From: Microcaldota archaeon
GTDB taxonomy: Archaea; Micrarchaeota; Micrarchaeia; Micrarchaeales; Micrarchaeaceae
Length of the DNA: 9,098 nt
Assembly: GCA_021800135.1 (NCBI GenBank)
Contig: JAJYZH010000018.1
Span: 1-9,098, forward strand
Reading direction: 5' to 3'
How positions within the stretch are numbered: the first letter of the stretch is position 1; every line of letters begins with the position of its first letter. Of the stretch, positions 1 through 5,610 are shown one piece after another. Both the position numbers and the translations under genes were made by a program. A model generated the notes under the pieces. It saw nothing but the letters and a program-made list of their open reading frames with translations, made no database searches and was not told where the DNA came from.

Positions 1-1520
1 ATGCCAATCCTGATTATGTGCTCAATGCGCTTTATAAGCATTCACAGCTCCAGATATCGATGCCTGTCATGAATGTAGCCGTGATCGGGAACAAGCTGCT
101 CAACCTGAACCTCAGGGAGTTCATAATGATATTCGTAGATCACAGGCTCAGCGTGGTAAAAAGGCGCACAAAGTTCGATCTGGGGGTCGCTTCTGACAGA
201 CTGCATATAGTAGAGGGCCTCGTGAAGGCAATAGAGAATATAGATAGAGTTACCTCTCTGATTAAGAGCAAGAAGGATGTGAAGGAGGCGCGCGAGGCGC
301 TTATGGATATGCTTTCGGTGACAGAAAAGCAGGCGGGGGCGATACTTGATATGAAGCTCAGCAGACTTACAGGACTTGAAAGCGGAGAACTTAGGGGGGA
401 GGGAGAGAAGCTTAGGGCAGATATAGGAAGCTACAGCAGAATCCTCTCTGATGACAAATATGTTTTCGATATCATAAAGAAGGAAACCTCGGATATAAAG
501 AACAGGTATGGAGTCCCAAGGAAGACAAGCATAGAGCAAAACACTGAACTCGTTGATCTTACAAGGGAGGACATAATAAACGATGAGGATTCTGTTATAA
601 TCCTGACCCGGAGCAGTTACATGAAGAGGCTGCCTGCAAAGGCTTATAAGCTGCAGGAACGTGGGGGGAAGGGGATTATCACCATAGATCTTAAGGAAGG
701 CGATTCCGTAAAGGAGATTGTTTACTGCAGGTCGAAGGATTACCTGCTCCTGCTTTCAAACAAAGGCAGAGCTTACTGGCTTAAGGCGTGGCAGGTACCG
801 GAAGGCACAAGATATACAGGCGGTAAAGCCGCAGTAAATCTGGTAAGGCTGCGGGAAGGGGAGGGGATAGGCAGGATAATAAACACCCGGGAATTCTCCA
901 GCAAGCACCTTACATTTGTCACGGTACACGGCAGAATAAAGAGAGTCAGGGCAGAGAGCTTCTCAAGGCCGAGGTCGAACGGAATAAAGGCTATACCGCT
1001 TTCTGAAGGCGACGAACTTGCGGAAGTGGCGATATCTGATGGCAAATCTCAGCTGCTCATATCCACACGGAATGGAAAGATTATAAGGTTCAACGAGGAG
1101 GGCATAAGAAGCATGAGCAGGGTAGCCGCAGGCGTAAGGGGAATAAAACTGTCGCAGAACGACACGGTTGCCAGTGTGATCTCGATCAAACCTGGGGATA
1201 GCGTGCTCTCTATAACCCAGAACGGATACGGCAAGATAACACCTGTAGAGAAGTATAGATTGCAGAAACGCGGCGGAAGGGGAGTGGCTAACCTAAGGGT
1301 AAACAGCAAGACGGGAGAGGTGATAGAAACCCTGGACATTTCAAAGGCAAGTGGAGTGCTACTGGTCAATTCGAAGGGATTGTCTATCGAGATAGACACG
1401 GCTTCGATAAGAGTAACCGGGAGAAACGCCTCTGGTGTCAGGCTTATGCGTCTGGAACCGGGTACAAAGCTGGTAAGTGCGCAGCTCCTGGCACGGCCAG
1501 AGGCTGATGCGCAGGCTTAA
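1..1520 (+). CDS. gyrA: DNA gyrase subunit A, C-terminal part (5' end outside window)
   Basis: This is the DNA-wrapping half of the gyrase A subunit, which with GyrB introduces negative supercoils using ATP. The reading frame is open from the first base (first whole codon at position 3), so the gene starts upstream and about 505 residues are visible. The first ~170 residues match the end of the breakage-reunion core and its coiled coil, with the family pattern 'LNALYKHSQLQ' followed by 'LSVTEKQAGAILDMKLSRLTGLE'. A six-bladed beta-pinwheel follows. Its first blade holds the gyrase-specific GyrA box (Q-E-R-G-G-K-G, bases 654-674), which distinguishes it from topoisomerase IV ParC. A second box-like motif, Q-K-R-G-G-R-G, lies in blade 5 (bases 1263-1283). 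The catalytic tyrosine lies upstream and is not visible. The C-terminus is short and lacks a long acidic tail. Gyrase in archaea is understood to have come from bacteria. trm56 follows within 40 bases on the same strand. Identification is secure. Confidence 0.96.
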   Translation, partial: ANPDYVLNALYKHSQLQISMPVMNVAVIGNKLLNLNLREFIMIFVDHRLSVVKRRTKFDLGVASDRLHIVEGLVKAIENIDRVTSLIKSKKDVKEAREALMDMLSVTEKQAGAILDMKLSRLTGLESGELRGEGEKLRADIGSYSRILSDDKYVFDIIKKETSDIKNRYGVPRKTSIEQNTELVDLTREDIINDEDSVIILTRSSYMKRLPAKAYKLQERGGKGIITIDLKEGDSVKEIVYCRSKDYLLLLSNKGRAYWLKAWQVPEGTRYTGGKAAVNLVRLREGEGIGRIINTREFSSKHLTFVTVHGRIKRVRAESFSRPRSNGIKAIPLSEGDELAEVAISDGKSQLLISTRNGKIIRFNEEGIRSMSRVAAGVRGIKLSQNDTVASVISIKPGDSVLSITQNGYGKITPVEKYRLQKRGGRGVANLRVNSKTGEVIETLDISKASGVLLVNSKGLSIEIDTASIRVTGRNASGVRLMRLEPGTKLVSAQLLARPEADAQA

Positions 1521-1556
1521 ATAGATTTTATCCGAAATGTTTATGTTGGGGAGGTG
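1516..1556 (+). promoter_or_regulatory. Candidate TATA boxes and Shine-Dalgarno-like motif before trm56
   Basis: The end of gyrA and the short gap carry two AT-rich TATA-like stretches, CTTAAATA (1516-1523) and ATTTTATC (about 1525-1532). The strong Shine-Dalgarno-like GGGGAGGTG lies at 1548-1556. From the TATA stretches, transcription would begin near 1545-1555. The purine motif matches the archaeal 16S 3' end well but sits only one base before ATG 1558, closer than usual. Expression could therefore come from gyrA read-through, from a nearly leaderless transcript, or both. This is motif reading only. Confidence 0.35.
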
Positions 1557-1557
1557 C

Positions 1558-2046
1558 ATGATAACAGTGCTGATAATAGGCGAAGGATCGTTGGAAAATG
1601 AGAAGGACATAGGGTTGGCATCGCGTGCTTTCGGGGCGAGTTCGGTCATATTCACTTCAAGGAGCAAACCAAAGCTTGTCAGGTATTTCCGGGCCATAAG
1701 CAGCAAATGGGGCGGCAAGTTCGATGTGAGGTATGAAAAGGATTGGGAGAGGGTAATTTCTGAGAAAAGAGGGTATGAGAAGATATACCTTACAAAGTCG
1801 GGGGCGCCGATAGCCAAGATGATGTACAGGGTAAGAACGTATAAGAATATATTGCTTATAGCCACGCTTTCGGAGAACCTGAAGAAGCTCGATGAGAGGG
1901 TAGATTACAAGGTAAGCGTGACAACACAGCCGCACTCTTCGGTTTCGGCTATTGCGGTGTTCCTCCACGTGTTTTACAGCGGCAGGGAACTGGCAATAAG
2001 GTTCAATAACGCGAGGTATAAGGTAATACAGGAGAAGGCCGACTGA
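1558..2046 (+). CDS. trm56: tRNA (cytidine(56)-2'-O)-methyltransferase, Trm56 family
   Basis: Trm56 is an archaeal SPOUT-class enzyme that uses S-adenosylmethionine to methylate the 2'-O of C56 in the T-loop of tRNA. The 162-residue product shows family blocks in order: 'SRAFGAS' (22-28), 'WGGKFDVRYEKDW' (51-63), 'IYLTKSGAPI' (76-85) and the hallmark C-terminal 'QPHSSVSAIAVFL' (124-136), which contributes to the knotted cofactor site. I chose ATG 1558 because relatives begin with a hydrophobic strand directly after the start (here M-I-T-V-L). In-frame ATGs at 1537 and 1543 and a GTG at 1567 are possible alternatives. The conserved R-L-G-H-R of better-known members reads I-I-G-E-G here, and the loop after it looks about three residues shorter by my recollection of the family. 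The gene lies downstream of gyrA and converges on the Lhr gene. The family call is confident; activity is inferred. Confidence 0.88.
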   Translation: MITVLIIGEGSLENEKDIGLASRAFGASSVIFTSRSKPKLVRYFRAISSKWGGKFDVRYEKDWERVISEKRGYEKIYLTKSGAPIAKMMYRVRTYKNILLIATLSENLKKLDERVDYKVSVTTQPHSSVSAIAVFLHVFYSGRELAIRFNNARYKVIQEKAD

Positions 2047-2166
2047 CTGGGATATTGACGTTTCTTGACTAACGGCTTTGGTTCAAGTCATCTTGCCGAT
2101 TCCTTCAAATCGAACCTTGCAAAAGTGCTGAAGCTTAAAATAGATGGATAGGCAGCGGTCCGGACA

Positions 2167-4914
2167 TCATATTGACCAGTATTTCTTGTTCTTTATGAAG
2201 TTCCTCTGTGCTTCTATCAGGTCCAGGTAGAAGAACCTGTCATCCCTTCGCAGCATGCGCAGGACCCTGGCTGCGGTTTTGAGCCCTACCCCATACGTCG
2301 ATAGGGCGATAGCACTCCGTCCTCCGTATGCCTCAAGCATGCTTGCCGCCTTAAGCGCTTCCGAGAACTCTGCCTTTTCTACAGGGCTGAGTTTCTGAGA
2401 TTTGAGTTTCTTGCGGATTGCTTTCGCCCTGCTCTCATCATATACTGTTATCATCCTGCCCTCGCACGCCGGGCATTCAAGGTGGTCCGCGTCTTTTATA
2501 TCGGAGAGCTTCCTGGTGAAAGTGAAGCCGCAGTACATGCACATGAACTTGAGACTTTTGCCGAGCAGGAAGTTCTCAAATGAGTCAAGTATCTGGCTGT
2601 TTGGGGTTACAGGAAGTATCAATTCCCTAGTGAAGTAGAAGGCATCAAGAAGGACAGATGCGAATTGGGACATCTTCGGGACATTCCTTACCTCTATCTC
2701 CATAGCTCCTGACTTTACCCGCGTGAAGAACCTTTCCAGCTCTGATATACTGAAGTAATTGTTCATCAGCTCCCTTGTAGTCTCATCGTATATTGGGGTA
2801 TCCCTGTATATGTTTACAAGCCTCTTTGCAAGCGACCTAGATACAGTCGCCTCTTTATCAAGCAGTCCGAATATTTTAGCAATCTGCGTGAACTTGTATC
2901 TGAACAGTTCGGTTTCCTCAAGCACGCTTTTCATTACCTTCCCTACATTTCCGGGCTCCAATGATGTGAGGTATTTTTTCACGTCGATGTTCCTAGGCGC
3001 ATCTATATATATGAAATACGGACTCGCCTTCATGAATATGCTGTGGCCTGCCCTTGACGCGGCGAAATAACCCAGCAACCTGCTTATCGCCTCATTGCCC
3101 ATGGTTCCGAGGGGCGAATAGATTATTTTATAATCTTCCGTTTGCTCTACCACTATCTTCTCTGGCGGAAATATTTTGTTTGTCTGCCTTCCGAGGAATT
3201 CCGCGAGGGCCTTCTTTGTTTCGTTGCCTATGAACCTGCTTCCAGTCAGCGAATCCGGATTTGAGACCGATCTTGCCACTTCTTCTGCTACAGTAGAGCT
3301 TACCGGTATATCCTCGCCGCTCCAGTCTGGAACTGCAGCCTCTATTTCGCTGGTCGGTTCTACAAGTATGCTGTCGTTCTCTATGCTTACCACTTTCCAT
3401 GGGAGCCCTTTAGTTATGAATGCACTGTCTTCATCAAGGTTGTTCACTACAAACTCCTCGTCCAATGTAGAGATTATCCTGTGGTCCAGGGTATTCCTCA
3501 CTATGAACTTCTTGGTATCCGGGATAAGGCTCAGATGTTCATAGTAGAACATACGGGTCCGGGGGCCTGCACTTATCTTTTTCCCGTCAAATCCGACAAC
3601 CTTTTGCCTATTCATAAGCTCAAGCAGCCTTACGATAGTGTCTTTTTGCACCTTTCTATACAAGTATGATCTTCCTGCTATCATGGCTACTTCGTCTATG
3701 TCGGTTATGCCTTTGTCCAGCGCTATTCCGACTATCTGGTTGAACAGCACATCTAGCGCACCTTCATGCATCCCAAATGTTTCGAGGAAGCCGCCTTCGG
3801 CTTCTTTGCATATGGCTATAGATTCTATCGCGTCAACCGCATTGCTGGATATTATTGCCCCGCTTGCCATCTTTCCGGCCGAATGCCCGCTTCTGCCGAC
3901 CCTCTGCACCAGCCTTAGGACCTGCCTGGGGGATCCGTATTGCACTACCTCGTCTATGTAACCTATGTCTATCCCGAGTTCAAGCGAACTCGTGGCCATT
4001 ATCGCCTTGAGTGCATGCGCCTTGAACCTGTCCTCAAGGTCTATCCTCTCCTTTTTGTCTATAGAGCTGTGGTGCACCCCTATCCCCCCAAAAGGCTCTA
4101 TGCTGTTGAGGTATACGAGTTTGCTTCCGACGGCCTCCACTGCCTGCCGGGTATTAGCGAACACTATTGTTGACTCTGATTCTTTTATGTGCTTTACTAC
4201 GGAGTAGAGCCTGGCCGCTGCCCCTGCATCGAGTCCGAATCGTTCCTTGAAATCTGAGGAAGCCGCTGATGATTCTGGAAGCTCTACCGTAAGCGACATT
4301 CTCTTCACTTGCCCTGACAATAGGGACTTGCATGGCCTCTCCCCACATAGGAACTTCTTTACTGAATCGATGTCTGCGATTGTTGCGCTTATTCCTATAC
4401 GCTGGAAGTTCTTCGATTTTTCCTCGAGTCTCTCAAGAGCAAGGGACAGTTGCGCGCCCCTCTTATTTGAATAAAGTTCGTGTACCTCGTCGATTATTAC
4501 GTATTTTAGGTTCCCCAATGCAGTCCCTAGATATTTTGTCGGAAGTATGCTCTGAAGCGTCTCTGGCGTAGTGATGAGTATTTCTGGAGCGTGCCGGCTC
4601 TGCCTGCTCCTTTCTGTCTGCTGCGTATCGCCGTGCCTGACCGCTATACTTACTCCTATTTCATTTGAAAGGTATTCCAGCCTTTTTACCAAATCGCGAT
4701 TCAGGGCGCGCAGTGGGGTTATGTAGAGCGCTTTTATGCCTGTGTGATCCGTCCCTTTTGATAATTGATCAAGTACGGGCAGCAGCGCCGCCTCTGTCTT
4801 TCCGCTTCCGGTAGGTGCCGATATCACGCAGTTGTTTCCTGCGGTTATTTCTGCTATCGCCAGTTTCTGTATATCGTATAGTTCCTTGTATTTTTTTAGG
4901 AATGCGGCATACAC
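2167..4914 (-). CDS. lhr: Lhr-type superfamily 2 ATP-dependent helicase with C-terminal zinc motif
   Basis: This is a 915-residue large-helicase-related (Lhr) protein, a 3'-5' DNA or RNA:DNA helicase family linked to repair and RNA handling. Visible motifs in order: Q-motif-like 'YDIQKLAI' (13-20), Walker A APTGSGKT (33-40), motif Ia TPLRALNRD (66-74), RHGDT (93-97), TTPETL (115-120), DEVH box (142-145), SAT (176-178), VFANTRQ (251-257), ATSSLELGID (307-316) and QRVGRSGH (337-344). The Lhr-specific winged-helix and beta regions follow. Near the C-terminus is a Cys4 site (C792, C795, C814, C817), then a Y-G-V-G-L-K-T-A-A-R-V-L helix-hairpin-like stretch (874-885) typical of archaeal Lhr proteins. 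All ATPase motifs look intact and the length fits the family core. Translation starts at GTG 4914; no in-frame ATG, GTG or TTG lies between it and the upstream stop. The gene is divergent from the Nudix gene and converges on trm56. Which archaeal Lhr subgroup it belongs to I cannot say. Confidence 0.94.
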   Translation of the reverse strand: MYAAFLKKYKELYDIQKLAIAEITAGNNCVISAPTGSGKTEAALLPVLDQLSKGTDHTGIKALYITPLRALNRDLVKRLEYLSNEIGVSIAVRHGDTQQTERSRQSRHAPEILITTPETLQSILPTKYLGTALGNLKYVIIDEVHELYSNKRGAQLSLALERLEEKSKNFQRIGISATIADIDSVKKFLCGERPCKSLLSGQVKRMSLTVELPESSAASSDFKERFGLDAGAAARLYSVVKHIKESESTIVFANTRQAVEAVGSKLVYLNSIEPFGGIGVHHSSIDKKERIDLEDRFKAHALKAIMATSSLELGIDIGYIDEVVQYGSPRQVLRLVQRVGRSGHSAGKMASGAIISSNAVDAIESIAICKEAEGGFLETFGMHEGALDVLFNQIVGIALDKGITDIDEVAMIAGRSYLYRKVQKDTIVRLLELMNRQKVVGFDGKKISAGPRTRMFYYEHLSLIPDTKKFIVRNTLDHRIISTLDEEFVVNNLDEDSAFITKGLPWKVVSIENDSILVEPTSEIEAAVPDWSGEDIPVSSTVAEEVARSVSNPDSLTGSRFIGNETKKALAEFLGRQTNKIFPPEKIVVEQTEDYKIIYSPLGTMGNEAISRLLGYFAASRAGHSIFMKASPYFIYIDAPRNIDVKKYLTSLEPGNVGKVMKSVLEETELFRYKFTQIAKIFGLLDKEATVSRSLAKRLVNIYRDTPIYDETTRELMNNYFSISELERFFTRVKSGAMEIEVRNVPKMSQFASVLLDAFYFTRELILPVTPNSQILDSFENFLLGKSLKFMCMYCGFTFTRKLSDIKDADHLECPACEGRMITVYDESRAKAIRKKLKSQKLSPVEKAEFSEALKAASMLEAYGGRSAIALSTYGVGLKTAARVLRMLRRDDRFFYLDLIEAQRNFIKNKKYWSI

Positions 4915-4939
4915 GTCGGTTATATAAACACCGTGATTT

Positions 4940-4952
4940 GCAGCTAAGCTGC
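4940..4952. promoter_or_regulatory. Operator-like palindrome in the lhr/Nudix divergent promoter region
   Basis: The sequence GCAGCT-A-AGCTGC is a perfect inverted repeat with a one-base centre. It lies just downstream of the leftward TATA-like box (4954-4960) and near the predicted start of helicase transcription. It is upstream of the rightward TATA box of the Nudix gene. A repressor bound here would be well placed to block lhr transcription, and could also affect the Nudix gene. No regulator gene is visible in the window. A 13-base palindrome can arise by chance, so the role is inference. Confidence 0.35.
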
Positions 4953-4953
4953 G

Positions 4954-4960
4954 ATTTATA
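4954..4960 (-). promoter_or_regulatory. Candidate TATA box for lhr
   Basis: On the minus strand this reads TATAAAT. Archaeal transcription usually starts about 25 bases downstream of the box centre, here near 4931, leaving a leader of some 17 bases before GTG 4914. A second AT-rich match, TTTATATAA (4928-4920), lies too close to the start codon to serve that start, unless a shorter protein is made. There is no clear Shine-Dalgarno motif. Confidence 0.4.
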
Positions 4961-4977
4961 GAGGAGTATTATATTTT
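4961..4977 (+). promoter_or_regulatory. Candidate BRE and TATA box for the Nudix gene
   Basis: A purine-rich GAGGAG (4961-4966), in the position of a TFB recognition element, is followed by TATTATATTTT (4967-4977). The box centre lies about 22 bases before ATG 4994 and no Shine-Dalgarno sequence precedes that ATG. This is the arrangement expected of an archaeal leaderless transcript. Confidence 0.45.
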
Positions 4978-4993
4978 GGTAATTGGAATTTAA

Positions 4994-5542
4994 ATGTTGG
5001 GATTGCAAAACATACTATTGAAAGGTGAGTTTACGGAGGAGAAAGGTCTATCTTATTACGAAAACGGGCATATCGACCTGCGCAAGGTAACATTGGCTTA
5101 TCTCGTTAACAAGGATAATGGCAATGTACTCATAGCCATGAAAAAGAGGGGCTTCGGATCCGGGAGATTCAACGGTGTTGGCGGAAAGTTAAAGGAAGGG
5201 GAGAGTGTGAAGGATGCCATGATGAGGGAGACAAAAGAGGAGATAGGAGTAACGCCAAAATCCTTTGAAGAGACAGGTGTTATAAATTTTTATTTTGACG
5301 GGGGAAGAGACGATTTTAACCAGGAGGTGCATGTTTTCGTTATATACTCTTGGGAGGGAGAACCTTCTGAAAGCGAGGAAATGAAGCCGATGTGGATAGC
5401 AAAAGACCATCTTCCTTTTGAAAAAATGTGGCCGGATGACAAGTATTGGCTTTCGGACCTGCTTGAAGGCAGGCGCATAAACGCGTCATTTCTTTTTGGG
5501 GAGGGGGACATTATAAAGGAAATGAAGGTGGAGAGGTACTGA
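4994..5542 (+). CDS. Nudix hydrolase, MTH1-like (probable oxidised-purine nucleoside triphosphatase)
   Basis: Nudix enzymes cleave nucleoside diphosphates linked to another group. The MTH1 branch hydrolyses oxidised purine triphosphates such as 8-oxo-dGTP and keeps them out of DNA. The 182-residue product has a perfect Nudix box G-x5-E-x7-R-E-U-x-E-E-x-G-U at residues 64-86. It also has features of MTH1 itself: 'MKKRGFGSGRFNGVGGK' (49-65), with the Asn of the substrate pocket (N60), and 'MWPDD' (145-149), whose two Asp residues read the oxidised base in human MTH1. About 28 extra residues precede the region matching the MTH1 start. No later ATG or GTG offers a better start, and the upstream TATA box supports ATG 4994. 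GC content over 5041-5460 is about 44% by hand count, somewhat below gyrA, so lateral acquisition is possible. It is divergent from the lhr gene. The fold is certain, the substrate probable. Confidence 0.92.
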   Translation: MLGLQNILLKGEFTEEKGLSYYENGHIDLRKVTLAYLVNKDNGNVLIAMKKRGFGSGRFNGVGGKLKEGESVKDAMMRETKEEIGVTPKSFEETGVINFYFDGGRDDFNQEVHVFVIYSWEGEPSESEEMKPMWIAKDHLPFEKMWPDDKYWLSDLLEGRRINASFLFGEGDIIKEMKVERY

Positions 5543-5559
5543 CAAGAAGTCCAGATCGG

Positions 5560-5610
5560 GGAGGTTGCCTTTAACCTCCGGCAAGGCCTTTCATTTTCTT
5601 CTCTTTTATC
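5560..5610 (+). terminator. Hairpin and pyrimidine tract between converging genes
   Basis: GGAGGTT (5560-5566), a six-base loop and AACCTCC (5573-5579) form a 7-bp stem just after the Nudix stop codon. On the plus strand a T/C-rich run follows (about 5587-5610), resembling the T-rich signals that end archaeal transcripts. The stem overlaps the stop codon of the opposing secreted-protein gene, and the T-rich run is the complement of that gene's Lys-rich C-terminal codons. The run may therefore reflect coding rather than termination. Confidence 0.35.

Noticed and set aside
42..539. 165-codon open frame on the minus strand inside gyrA
   Set aside because: Antisense shadow of a well-recognised gene; its product has no recognisable domain and is rich in residues expected from reverse reading of Lys/Glu-rich codons.
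1359..1865. 168-codon minus-strand open frame across the gyrA end and trm56
   Set aside because: It is antisense to two confident genes, with no promoter or protein motif of its own.
2080..2116. T-arm-like GGTTCAAGTC and a GGTTC...GAACC inverted repeat in the trm56-lhr gap, suggesting a tRNA
   Set aside because: The flanking bases do not form a T stem, and I could find no acceptor, D or anticodon arms in either orientation. The 120-base gap between converging genes shows nothing else I can support.
2131..2150. TATA-like AAGCTTAAAATAG before the lhr 3' end on the plus strand
   Set aside because: No plausible plus-strand gene follows; the nearest ATG opens only a short frame antisense to lhr.
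2158..2165. GTCCGGAC palindrome next to the lhr stop codon
   Set aside because: Only eight bases, no loop and no T tract; not convincing as a terminator or binding site.
3176..3544. 122-codon and neighbouring plus-strand open frames within lhr
   Set aside because: Shadow frames opposite a long conserved helicase gene; Ser/Leu-rich products typical of antisense reading.
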